Positions 1 through 6,749 of a stretch of DNA of 11,911 bases are shown piece after piece. This DNA comes from Candidatus Latescibacterota bacterium (GTDB lineage: Bacteria; Krumholzibacteriota; Krumholzibacteriia; Krumholzibacteriales; WJIX01). Under the pieces are notes generated by a model. It ran no database searches. It was not told the DNA's origin and saw only the letters and a list, made by a program, of their open reading frames with translations. Both the position numbers and the translations under genes were made by a program. How positions within the stretch are numbered: the stretch's first letter is position 1; each line of letters opens with the position of its first letter. The stretch spans positions 1 through 11,911 of the forward strand of contig DAOWMJ010000037.1 of NCBI GenBank assembly GCA_030643145.1. The letters run 5' to 3'.

Positions 1-1005
1 ACAGGGGAACTCACTGCGGCGCTTGGTGCTCTTCCCCGCGAACCACGCAGTGATGGTCCCTATCTTATCGAGCACATGCTGTGGGGAATTGAAACCTGTG
101 CCAGGTGCGGCCACATTATGAATATGGGCTCGGTTGAAATAGTGAACCCACTCGAGAATCTCTCGCTGGAGCTTCCAAATATCACCCTGCATTATATGGC
201 TCATGGCGGCTTGGTATATGAGGGCGACGTCCACCCCGTCAATCGCGTTATACCATCTATTATTTCAACACTCATTTTCGGCTCAGGCCACAGCCACCAG
301 CTATCCATCGAGGGGGATAGTGATAGTGACGGACTCACGGACGCGGAGGAAGAGCAGATGTATTTCCTGACAAATAACCCCGATACTGATGGCGACGGGA
401 TAAAGGACGGCCCCGACCTAGCTTACTTTCTGCACGAGTTCATAGAAGGCCTCCCGGTCGGCCCCCTGCCGGACCAGACATATATTATTCACCACCTAAC
501 CTACGGGATCTACGAATGCCTGGTATGCGGGGACAGAATCAACATGGGTTCTATGGAGATCGTGAACCCCGTACAGGGGAAAAGCGCCTGGGTGAGTTAC
601 TACAATGATCACTTCATGAAGCACGGGAGCTTCTCGACCGACCGGCCTGATCTATACGCACGTTTGGATGTACTCGGGCTGGCCGATGTTATTGGGGTAA
701 GTATTACACAGGCAAGCGATCCGATGCCGAGCATTACTCTTCTTTTAAACACCCCGAATCCATTCACCACCCGGACGGAGATCAGCTTTTCACTTACTGC
801 AAGCAGTAACGCGGAGCTGATGATATTCGATGTAGCCGGCCGGAAAGTTTGTGACATTTACTCCGGGCCGATTCACGAAGGGAGCAACCGCTTCGTCTGG
901 GGCGGCAGGGATTCCAGGGGACGGAGTGTTCCCGCGGGTACCTATATATGCAAGTTGAACCTGGGATCATTCTCCCTGAAGCGAAAGATTGTGAAAGTGC
1001 GCTGA
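1..1005 (+). CDS. 3' part of exported repeat protein with Ca-binding loops and FlgD-like C-terminal domain
   Basis: The frame is open from base 1, so this is the C-terminal 334 residues of a longer protein; the ATG at 76 is internal. Residue numbers here count the first codon as 1. It contains a Cys/His module (about 11-80), a calcium-loop segment with DSDSDG (106-111) and DTDGDG (128-133), resembling thrombospondin type 3 or dockerin-like EF loops, and a second Cys/His module (about 151-220). The last 85 residues, from TPNPF to the end with PAGTYICKL, match the FlgD-like immunoglobulin fold that closes many secreted proteins of FCB-group and candidate-phylum bacteria. Such domains often act as export or surface-anchoring tails, so an extracellular or surface location is inferred. 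The function of the Cys/His modules is not recognised. No terminator is visible before the mazEF promoter 60 bp downstream. Confidence 0.8.
   Translation, partial: TGELTAALGALPREPRSDGPYLIEHMLWGIETCARCGHIMNMGSVEIVNPLENLSLELPNITLHYMAHGGLVYEGDVHPVNRVIPSIISTLIFGSGHSHQLSIEGDSDSDGLTDAEEEQMYFLTNNPDTDGDGIKDGPDLAYFLHEFIEGLPVGPLPDQTYIIHHLTYGIYECLVCGDRINMGSMEIVNPVQGKSAWVSYYNDHFMKHGSFSTDRPDLYARLDVLGLADVIGVSITQASDPMPSITLLLNTPNPFTTRTEISFSLTASSNAELMIFDVAGRKVCDIYSGPIHEGSNRFVWGGRDSRGRSVPAGTYICKLNLGSFSLKRKIVKVR
31..240 (+). repeat. Cys/His module, copy 1 (coding repeat)
   Basis: First copy of a protein repeat within the partial CDS. Key residues are CxxCG at codons 33-37, an NMGSxEIVNP block just after it, and HxMxHG at codons 64-69. 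It aligns with the second copy at an exact offset of 140 codons (420 bp), without gaps, from the LP pair at codon 11 to the HG at codon 69. The pairing of a CxxC knuckle with two His suggests a structural metal site; that is an inference. Confidence 0.75.
451..660 (+). repeat. Cys/His module, copy 2 (coding repeat)
   Basis: Second copy of the module: CxxCG at codons 173-177, NMGSxEIVNP following, and HxMxHG at codons 204-209. The first Cys to first His distance is 31 residues, as in copy 1. It directly follows the DTDGDG calcium loop. Since the window opens in the equivalent linker of copy 1, another calcium loop probably lies just upstream of the window. The DNA has diverged considerably, so this is an old protein-level duplication rather than a recent DNA repeat. 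Confidence 0.75.
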
Positions 1006-1064
1006 TCTCAATAAGCAAGAATCCGATTGACGCAAGCTTGCGGGATATCCAATTGTTAAATCGC

Positions 1065-1092
1065 TTGACAATGGTATAACTTTTGTTATACT
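1065..1092 (+). promoter_or_regulatory. mazEF promoter (sigma70 type)
   Basis: A perfect -35 TTGACA (1065-1070) is followed after 16 bp by TATACT (1087-1092), one mismatch from consensus. The expected transcription start is near 1099-1101, directly before the mazE ATG at 1102. That leaves essentially no 5' leader and no Shine-Dalgarno site. Confidence 0.75.
1074..1091 (+). promoter_or_regulatory. Likely MazE/MazEF operator palindrome
   Basis: GTATAAC (1074-1080) and GTTATAC (1085-1091) form a perfect 7-4-7 inverted repeat lying between the -35 and -10 and covering most of the -10. Ribbon-helix-helix antitoxins typically bind such palindromes to autorepress their operon. The position would block RNA polymerase directly. 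Binding is inferred. Confidence 0.65.
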
Positions 1093-1101
1093 TATATTAT
1101 A

Positions 1102-1344
1102 ATGAAAACAGCTATATCAATACCGGATTCTCTTTTTCAAGCAGCCGACCGTTTTGCCAAAAGACTGGGGATCTCTCGAAGCGAGCTTTTCCAAAGAGCT
1201 GTTAGGACTTTTCTGCAGCATAACAAGCAAGAATGCGTGACAGAGGCTCTCGACAAATTATATGGAACAGGTGGAGAGAACTCTGAGCTTGATCCAATGC
1301 TTAGTAACCTTCAGGGAGCATCTATTGCCAGGGAGGATTGGTAG
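1102..1344 (+). CDS. mazE: MazE-type antitoxin, ribbon-helix-helix
   Basis: An 80-residue antitoxin that should neutralise the downstream MazF ribonuclease and repress its own operon. The N-terminal half (MKTAISIPDSLF through GISRSELFQRAV) is a classic ribbon-helix-helix DNA-binding domain: a beta strand of the AISIPD type, then two helices. The C-terminal tail (about 45-80), with acidic residues and the final AREDW, is the kind of flexible segment that wraps around MazF. The start is fixed by the family-typical MKTAISIP opening, although no ribosome binding site precedes it. Its stop codon overlaps the mazF GTG start by one base, so the two are translationally coupled. Resembles the Gram-positive/cyanobacterial type of MazE (EndoAI-like) more than E. 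coli MazE, which has an AbrB-like fold. Confidence 0.88.
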   Translation: MKTAISIPDSLFQAADRFAKRLGISRSELFQRAVRTFLQHNKQECVTEALDKLYGTGGENSELDPMLSNLQGASIAREDW

Positions 1345-1682
1345 TGCGGAGAGGGGATATCTGGTGGGCTAATTTACCATTTCCAAGGGGATCTGAACCT
1401 GGGTACCGCCATCCTGTAGTAATAGTGCAAACAGATTCATTTAATCGAAGTAGTATTAGGACAGTAATTGTATCTGTTATTACTTCTAATATGCGTTTGG
1501 CAGAGGCTCCGGGAAACGTTATTTTACCTCGTAGTATTAGTAAACTTCCGAAGGATTCTGTTATTAATCTATCTCAGATCATTACGCTTGATAAATCTTT
1601 TCTCAGCGAAAGAGTTGGAGAACTTTCTTCAAAGAAGCTTCTGGCTCTTGATGATGGATTGCGTTTAGTGCTTTCTTTGTAA
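1344..1682 (+). CDS. mazF: MazF-type mRNA interferase toxin
   Basis: Sequence-specific endoribonuclease of the MazF/PemK family, 112 residues from GTG at 1344. The RGDIWWANLP opening, the GYRHPVVIVQ strand, and VISVITSN carry the family's catalytic Arg (R22) and Thr (T47), aligning with R25 and T48 of Bacillus subtilis MazF, so the enzyme looks intact. Start choice: an in-frame TTG at 1338 lies only one base after the GGGAGG site (1331-1336), whereas the GTG at 1344 has a 7-base spacing and gives the normal MRRGDIW start. It overlaps the mazE stop by one base (TAGTG). In contrast to mazE, it has a good Shine-Dalgarno site. The codon choice is A/T-rich compared with the preceding gene, consistent with the mobile nature of such modules. 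Confidence 0.93.
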   Translation: MRRGDIWWANLPFPRGSEPGYRHPVVIVQTDSFNRSSIRTVIVSVITSNMRLAEAPGNVILPRSISKLPKDSVINLSQIITLDKSFLSERVGELSSKKLLALDDGLRLVLSL

Positions 1683-1843
1683 TAAATGAATACAAAGCAT
1701 AACACCGACCGGCAACAAAACATCCCTTATCCGCCCGTTTGTCGTTAACAGGAAAAATCTGGCTTCCTATGATATTAATCATTGCATCCGCAAGTATAGC
1801 GACGCTTAACTTAACAATATAAGGCGTGAATATAAATTTCAGG

Positions 1844-1870
1844 TTGACATTTGAAAACAGTAATGATAAT
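1844..1870 (+). promoter_or_regulatory. Probable promoter of the OFA transporter gene
   Basis: TTGACA at 1844-1849 with GATAAT at 1865-1870, spacing 15 bp, slightly shorter than ideal. The implied leader of about 30 bases ends with GGAGG (1895-1899), 6 bases before the ATG. The remainder of the 1683-1843 gap shows no open frame or clear structure. Confidence 0.5.
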
Positions 1871-1905
1871 TAAAAGACTGATTTAACTATGATTGGAGGC
1901 AAGAT

Positions 1906-3216
1906 ATGAATGACCAAAAGGTCATAAACCGTTGGATTGTTGTAATAGGCGCGATTCTGATCCAGCTCTGTCTGGGCGCAATTTACGCCTGGAGCGTTTT
2001 TACCAAACAGATCACCGCCGCCGACGGCATCTACGGATTCAGCGCCAAAGAAGCCGCCTGGGTCTTTTCAGCCGGACTGGCGACCTTTGCCGTTGTAATG
2101 GTACTCGCCGGCAGACTGCAGGCGAAACTCGGTCCTAAGCCAATTGCTATGACCGGAGGTGCTGTTCTCGGGCTTGGTTATATTCTTGGAGGATTCTTCG
2201 GCAGCAATTTCGCCATGCAGCTTATCTGTATTGGAATAATCGGCGGCGCCGGTATAGGTCTCGCCTATGTAGTTCCGATAGCTGTCGGTGTCAAGTGGTT
2301 CCCGGATAAAAAAGGCATGATCACCGGACTGTCCGTGGCCGGGTTTGGGTTCGGCGCCACTCTCTGGGTGAAGCTGGCGGGAAGCTGGTTCGGTGGATTG
2401 CTCAATACCGTTAGCCTCTTCGGATTGCCCGGTGTGCAGAGTGTTTTTCTGATTTATGGGGTTATCTTTTTCGTACTTGTTTTTCTGGGAAGCCTGGTTA
2501 TGAAGAATCCGCCTGAAGGGTACAAACCGAAAGGGTGGGAACCGCCCGAACCTTCCAGCTCGGAAGGAGCGACAGGCAGCGTGGAGTTTACAAGCAACGA
2601 GATGTTGAAAACACCTCAGTTCTTTTTCATCTGGCTGATGTTTATCGGGTCGGGGCTGGCCGGCCTTATGGTAATTTATTGTATAAGACTTTTCGGTATT
2701 GATGCCCTCCAGAACAGCGGCGCGGCCGCCGACGCGAAAACAGCCGGCATGATCGCGGGCACAGCAATGGCCTGGTACGCGATTCTAAACGGCCTGGGAA
2801 GGATCGCCTGGGGTACCCTATCCGACAAGATAGGGCGTAAAATAGCGCTCTTCCTGATGTGCCTCTTCCAGGGTATAATTATGCTCTTCTTTCTTAAGAT
2901 GGGCGGATCAAAAGCAGGTCTTATTATCGGAGCCTGTATAATCGGGTTTAATTTTGGCGGTAACTTCGCTCTATTTCCCGCGGCTACGGCTGACTTTTTC
3001 GGGAACAAGAACGTAGGCACCAACTATGGCTGGGTTTTCCTTGCCTATGGTGTCGCCGGTATAGCCGGGCCTCAAATAGCGGGTTACTTCAAAGACGCCG
3101 CCCAAAGCGGAGGTGTCGACGCATGGAGCACACCTTTTATCGTAGCCGGCATTTCATGTATTATCGCCGCGATTATCGCCCTATTTCTAAAGGCTCCCAG
3201 GAAACATGTCGTATAA
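1906..3216 (+). CDS. MFS transporter, oxalate/formate antiporter (OFA) family
   Basis: A 436-residue inner-membrane carrier with about 12 membrane spans. The first block of six lies at about 10-200, followed by a hydrophilic central loop (about 201-235, PPEGYKPKGWEPPEP) typical of OFA proteins, then the second block at 238-428. Visible signatures are the motif-A loop GRLQAKLGPK (69-78), its half-two counterpart GRIAWGTLSDKIGRK (298-312), and the GTNYGWVFLAYGVAGIAGP stretch in span 11 (371-389). The family exchanges small carboxylates such as oxalate/formate, or takes up monocarboxylates; the substrate cannot be read from this sequence. It is a single-gene unit with its own promoter and a strong downstream terminator. 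GGAGG 6 bases upstream confirms the start. Confidence 0.85.
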   Translation: MNDQKVINRWIVVIGAILIQLCLGAIYAWSVFTKQITAADGIYGFSAKEAAWVFSAGLATFAVVMVLAGRLQAKLGPKPIAMTGGAVLGLGYILGGFFGSNFAMQLICIGIIGGAGIGLAYVVPIAVGVKWFPDKKGMITGLSVAGFGFGATLWVKLAGSWFGGLLNTVSLFGLPGVQSVFLIYGVIFFVLVFLGSLVMKNPPEGYKPKGWEPPEPSSSEGATGSVEFTSNEMLKTPQFFFIWLMFIGSGLAGLMVIYCIRLFGIDALQNSGAAADAKTAGMIAGTAMAWYAILNGLGRIAWGTLSDKIGRKIALFLMCLFQGIIMLFFLKMGGSKAGLIIGACIIGFNFGGNFALFPAATADFFGNKNVGTNYGWVFLAYGVAGIAGPQIAGYFKDAAQSGGVDAWSTPFIVAGISCIIAAIIALFLKAPRKHVV

Positions 3217-3244
3217 AGAGAAAAAAACAATATAAAGAATCTCG

Positions 3245-3270
3245 GGGGGGTTTTAAGGCCCCCCTTTTTT
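3245..3270 (+). terminator. Rho-independent terminator of the OFA transporter gene
   Basis: GGGGGG (3245-3250), an 8-base loop, CCCCCC (3259-3264), then a T tract to 3271. It lies 28 bp after the stop codon. There is no T tract on the other side, so it probably acts only on the plus strand. Confidence 0.85.
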
Positions 3271-3329
3271 TACGCTTATGATAGCGAGCGTTTCTCCCTC
3301 TACCGTTATGCCGTCGGAAATATCTATCC

Positions 3330-3857
3330 TCAGATTCTGAACATAATACCGCCGGAAATAGCCGGATTAAAAGGAAAATGCCAATCCGCTCCCAAACCCT
3401 TTTCGTCGTCGCCGCCCATCAAGACGCATGCTTCCGCGAAAATAATCCATCGCTTTCCGACAAATTTCAGCCCCGGTCCGGACCAGATGTAATTTGTCCC
3501 GCCCTCAGGGTCTCCATATCCTTCAGCGACGGCATAAATACGAGCAATTCCGCCAAACAGGTACGGTCTGACTAAACTCTCATTACGAAAATTCCAGAGA
3601 ACGCGGCCTCCCCCCGAACTGAGCAAAACAAAATACCCGGCATGAAACCGTAGAGACAGTTTAGAGTTCAAAGTTCTCTCATACGAAACGGCTGTTGTTT
3701 GCGGTACACCCGCTTCAACCCCGACGGCATTGAAACGGACTCTTCCGCTGGTGTTGCCCGACGCGAAAACAGGCCTGGAAAAAGAGAACCCCATCATAAA
3801 GAAAATCAGCAAAGAATAAACCAGCTTATAACAGTTGTATCTATTCATAAAAAGCAT
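3330..3857 (-). CDS. Small outer-membrane beta-barrel-like protein, function unknown
   Basis: 175 residues with an N-terminal signal peptide: basic start, hydrophobic core (about 12-30), and likely cleavage after PVFA, giving a mature protein starting SGNTSG. The mature part alternates aromatic/hydrophobic and polar residues in short strands separated by Gly-rich turns (for example SYERTLNSKLSLRFHAGYF, RPYLFGGIARIYA, PAISGGIMFRI). This is typical of small 8-stranded porin-like or OmpA/Opr-type barrels, but no specific family is recognised. A second Met at residue 4 (3848) is an equally possible start; neither has a strong ribosome site. It lies 44 bp after the acyltransferase gene on the same strand and may be cotranscribed with it. 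Confidence 0.65.
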   Translation of the reverse strand: MLFMNRYNCYKLVYSLLIFFMMGFSFSRPVFASGNTSGRVRFNAVGVEAGVPQTTAVSYERTLNSKLSLRFHAGYFVLLSSGGGRVLWNFRNESLVRPYLFGGIARIYAVAEGYGDPEGGTNYIWSGPGLKFVGKRWIIFAEACVLMGGDDEKGLGADWHFPFNPAISGGIMFRI

Positions 3858-3901
3858 CTTTCGGTTTTTCCATCAACAATTCAACGATAAAAACTTCGAA
3901 A

Positions 3902-5002
3902 TTAAACTTTTATAAATATCCGTTTCCGATACATCAAAAAAAGCAACAACCAGAAGAGCACAATATGAAGAAGAGCGAAAATAAGGGATCCAAACATCCT
4001 TCCCGTTGCCGGCACGAGTAGTGTTTCGTAGAACCACTTATAGGCTGACAGCCTGGAACCGTCCGCGTTACTAAACCTGATAACATAAACGCTCGTTTTT
4101 ACCCATAGCGAGGAGAGAACAAAGAGAAAGATCGGGTTTCTGCCGAAAACCGTCAAGGGGAATGCCGCTCTTTTCCAGCCTTTCACTTCTATTAACCAGA
4201 TAAAAACAGCCAGGAACGATAAGGCGGCGCCCGATGTCAGCAGCACGTACGAACTTGTCCAGAGTGATTTATTGATCGGAAAAACAGCTCCCCAGAGAAA
4301 CCCGGCGGCTGCCGCACAAACACCTGAGACAAACAATTTTCGAAACACCCCGGTGTAATCTACTCCGCCGCCGATTACACCTCCCGCCAGATAACCGGAC
4401 AACACAGTAACCACGGCCGGGAAAGTGCCGAGTAGTCCCTCCGGATCAAAAGGAATTCCGCGGCCGCCCCAGAGATGGTTCTCTCCAAGCAGTTTCAGAT
4501 CAAGAGAGCGGACAAAATTGTTTTCTACTGAAAAGTCCCCACAGAATGAAAGAATAAGCCAGTATCCTGCCAGAATTGCCGCCGCAGTAATCATCAATTG
4601 CTTCCGGCCCAGGAACAAAGAGATAGTAGCTGCTATTCCCCAAGCAAGGGCGATCCTTTGAAGAACACCCATAACCCTGAGCGAAGAAAGACTTTCCCGG
4701 AACGGGAAGGCGTTAAGAAAAACGCCGGTCGCGAAGATTATAAGAACCCTTATAAAGATCTTACGAACCAGAAGGGGCGAAAGCTTGCGCTCATAGCGGC
4801 TGAATGAAAACCAGGTCGAAACACCTGTGATAAAAAGAAAAAAGGGGAAGACAAAATCGGCGGGGCGGACCCCGTGCCATTCCGCGTGCCGCAAGGGAGA
4901 ATAGATATATAACCAGCTTCCCGGTGTGTTAACCAGGATCATCCCCGCGACAGCCATCCCCCTCATCGCGTCAACAGCGGTTATACGGGCAGTTCCGCTC
5001 AT
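3902..5002 (-). CDS. HGSNAT/DUF5009-like membrane acyltransferase
   Basis: A 366-residue multi-spanning membrane protein of the COG4299 group, related to heparan-alpha-glucosaminide N-acetyltransferase. That enzyme moves an acetyl group across a membrane onto an amino sugar. The N-terminus shows VDAMRG (10-15), the first span, and then HAEWHG (39-44) with ADFVFPFFLFITG (48-60). H39 aligns with the proposed active-site His in the HASWNG motif of human HGSNAT, so it is probably an active acyltransferase. About 9-10 further spans follow, ending with a basic tail. The bacterial substrate is unknown; cell-envelope or peptidoglycan amino sugars are an inference. An AAAGGAAA site sits about 10 bases before the start. 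Confidence 0.8.
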   Translation of the reverse strand: MSGTARITAVDAMRGMAVAGMILVNTPGSWLYIYSPLRHAEWHGVRPADFVFPFFLFITGVSTWFSFSRYERKLSPLLVRKIFIRVLIIFATGVFLNAFPFRESLSSLRVMGVLQRIALAWGIAATISLFLGRKQLMITAAAILAGYWLILSFCGDFSVENNFVRSLDLKLLGENHLWGGRGIPFDPEGLLGTFPAVVTVLSGYLAGGVIGGGVDYTGVFRKLFVSGVCAAAAGFLWGAVFPINKSLWTSSYVLLTSGAALSFLAVFIWLIEVKGWKRAAFPLTVFGRNPIFLFVLSSLWVKTSVYVIRFSNADGSRLSAYKWFYETLLVPATGRMFGSLIFALLHIVLFWLLLFLMYRKRIFIKV

Positions 5003-5113
5003 AGAGATAGTTTTCCTTTGAAATTAAACCCATTATTCAAACTCTCCATACCGGCATCAAACATTGTCCTATTTTTAAACGATTTAAAAGAAATTTCAAC
5101 GTAAAATATATTG

Positions 5114-5143
5114 CTTACATAAAAAACAGCACGCGGGTAGAAT
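5114..5143 (+). promoter_or_regulatory. Possible promoter of the NTF2-fold lipoprotein gene
   Basis: CTTACA (5114-5119), an 18-bp spacer, and TAGAAT (5138-5143), 39 bp before the start codon. The -10 is good and the -35 weak. It lies in the 180-bp region between divergent genes. Confidence 0.3.
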
Positions 5144-5182
5144 AAACCTGCCGGTGACGCGCTTGTTAACGAAAGGAACGAA

Positions 5183-5611
5183 ATGAAAAGATTGATTTTG
5201 GTACTCCTGTTTCTGGTTACTGCCTGCGGGAAACCTACTCTCGACAAAGACGATCTTCAGGACGAGATTCTGGGAGCCATTAACAGCCAGTCGCAGGCAT
5301 GGAACGACGGCAATATGGACGGATATATGGAATATTACCTGCGTAGCGATAAACTCACCTTTCATTCGGGGAATAAATTATTGCGAGGGTGGGAAAAACT
5401 CAATTCTATGTACAGGAGCAAATACTCTGGCGCGAACAGAGGCACACTCACCTTTTCAGATATCAATATCAACCTTCTTTCGGACAGATCAGCATACGTA
5501 CTTGGAAGCTGGAATGTAGCGCTGCCGGATACGGTTAAAAAAGGCCGTTTTACATTGATCCTTCGCAAACGCGGCCGCGCCTGGAGAATTGTCCACGACC
5601 ATTCCTCCTGA
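5183..5611 (+). CDS. Lipoprotein with NTF2/SnoaL-like (DUF4440-type) domain
   Basis: 142 residues. The N-terminus has a short lipoprotein signal with lipobox LVTAC and lipidated C15, so it should be membrane-anchored outside the cytoplasm. Residues about 27-140 match the small alpha+beta NTF2-like fold of the DUF4440/SnoaL type: a helix with QAWNDGNMDGYMEYY, a strand turn KLTFHSGN, a helix GWEKLNSMYRSKY, then strands ending in GRAWRIVHDHSS. Such domains bind small ligands or act as accessory domains; no catalytic role can be assigned. AAAGGA 5 bases upstream supports the start. The gene is monocistronic and convergent with the sulfur operon. Confidence 0.75.
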   Translation: MKRLILVLLFLVTACGKPTLDKDDLQDEILGAINSQSQAWNDGNMDGYMEYYLRSDKLTFHSGNKLLRGWEKLNSMYRSKYSGANRGTLTFSDININLLSDRSAYVLGSWNVALPDTVKKGRFTLILRKRGRAWRIVHDHSS

Positions 5612-5693
5612 CCCGCGATTGATGGTATTACTTAGAGCGTTTCTCTACCTTGTTGGATCTGTGGCGACTCTTCGGTAGACGGGTAAAACGTTG

Positions 5694-5758
5694 AACGGTA
5701 AGCCGGAGATTCAGGTGACAACATCCACGAAATGTGTTGTTGTCACCATCTCCCCGTT
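5694..5758. other. Long bulged hairpin between convergent genes
   Basis: The 3' arm (5738-5758) is continuous and pairs with three separated 5' segments: AACGG (5694-5698) with CCGTT, GGAGAT (5705-5710) with ATCTCC, and GGTGACAACA (5714-5723) with TGTTGTCACC. This totals 21 Watson-Crick pairs with 6-base and 3-base bulges on one side only and a 14-base loop. Neither side carries a T tract, so it is not a standard Rho-independent terminator. It may serve as a 3'-end stabiliser or a transcription-convergence barrier, or be a small repeat element. Confidence 0.6.
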
Positions 5759-5788
5759 AAAAATATTTCAGCATTGAAAAAGTTTCCG

Positions 5789-6718
5789 CTATTTTACAAC
5801 CGGAAATTTTTTATTGTTCCAGCCTGAAGGAGTATTTACAGGAGTGCCAAATCCCCCCTTAATTGAAACAGCATCATATCCAATAAGTTTAAGTCCAGCT
5901 ACTGTTTGACCGGCAAACTGGCCTGAATAGCAATAAACCAGTATTTTTTTGTCGGCCGGAAGACTTTCAAACATTTCCTGTATTCCCTTTCCCCATGGGA
6001 TATTGGAAGCTGTTTTAATATGACCCGCGGCATAGTCTTCAGGTTTTCTTATTGAGACAACAACTGCGTCACCTTCGTCTGCGTCAATTATCGCTTTTGC
6101 GTTTTCTTCGCTAACTATATTATTTTTAAAAACAGTGCCTTCTATGGCTGCGAGATTATCGTAGTATGCTTTATAGGCCGCATCTATTGCGGGATCAATT
6201 TTGTTGTTAACCGAAGCGTCCAGAGTAGTTGCTTCCGTTACAATAACATCTCCGATATTCTCCACCTTTGAAAGCCCAAATTTCCATCCATATTTAACGG
6301 ATATTGCGGGAACCCCGGCAATATTTAAAAGAACTACAGCCTGCCCGGCAGTTTGCCCGGAAAGGCAATAGATATAAACTTCTCCCTCTTGAGGAATGTG
6401 CGCGAGTTGTTGATAAAGCGCCGGTCCCCATGGTACGTTTACAGCGCCTTTTATGTGCCCTTTATTGTAGTCTTCAGCTTTTCTAAGATCGAGTATGGTC
6501 ATATCAGCGCCCGCTATAACCTTTTCTACAAAATCCACCTGGGCGATCAATCGCTTGTGGGAAGGCATTTCCGCGAAATATGCTTTTACAACTTCTTCGA
6601 CAGATAGTGTAGAAACTTCTGTTCTCTTTTTTGTTTCCGCTCCCTTTTCATTTTGACATCCTGTAAATAAGAACGCGAGAACAACAATCGGTAAAAATAT
6701 TTTTCTAAAAAGGTTCAT
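5789..6718 (-). CDS. Tandem-rhodanese lipoprotein, both catalytic Cys present
   Basis: 309 residues and the last gene of the sulfur operon. The signal sequence ends in lipobox LFTGC (lipidated C21), so it acts outside the cytoplasm. Two rhodanese domains follow. Domain 1 (about 38-155) has DLRKAEDYNKGHI and a catalytic loop YCLSGQTAG with C118. Domain 2 (about 200-300) has SIRKPEDYAAGHI and YCYSGQFAG with C263. Both therefore keep the Cys that carries persulfide, in the CxSGQxAG loop version found in many anaerobe rhodaneses rather than the classical CxxGxR. The domain 1 Asp of the DxR motif (D77) is Ser (S222) in domain 2. Likely role: sulfane-sulfur transfer from thiosulfate, polysulfide or persulfides at the cell surface or periplasm. 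AGGGAGA precedes the start; the gap to the previous gene is 31 bp. Confidence 0.88.
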   Translation of the reverse strand: MNLFRKIFLPIVVLAFLFTGCQNEKGAETKKRTEVSTLSVEEVVKAYFAEMPSHKRLIAQVDFVEKVIAGADMTILDLRKAEDYNKGHIKGAVNVPWGPALYQQLAHIPQEGEVYIYCLSGQTAGQAVVLLNIAGVPAISVKYGWKFGLSKVENIGDVIVTEATTLDASVNNKIDPAIDAAYKAYYDNLAAIEGTVFKNNIVSEENAKAIIDADEGDAVVVSIRKPEDYAAGHIKTASNIPWGKGIQEMFESLPADKKILVYCYSGQFAGQTVAGLKLIGYDAVSIKGGFGTPVNTPSGWNNKKFPVVK

Positions 6719-6749
6719 TTCTTTCTCCCTGATTAATGTTTATACGGTG

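Noticed and set aside
97..111. CxxC sites as c-type haem attachment
   Set aside because: Haem attachment needs CxxCH; both copies read CxxCG, so haem c is not supported.
715..1005. Calling the C-terminal domain a type IX secretion signal
   Set aside because: The FlgD-like fold resembles type A sorting domains, but no type IX secretion genes are visible, so only the fold is claimed.
1338..1346. TTG at 1338 as the mazF start
   Set aside because: It lies one base after the Shine-Dalgarno site; the GTG at 1344 has proper spacing and the family-typical N-terminus.
3244..3264. G-run as a quadruplex element
   Set aside because: There is only one G-run, and pairing with the downstream C-run plus T tract explains it as a terminator.
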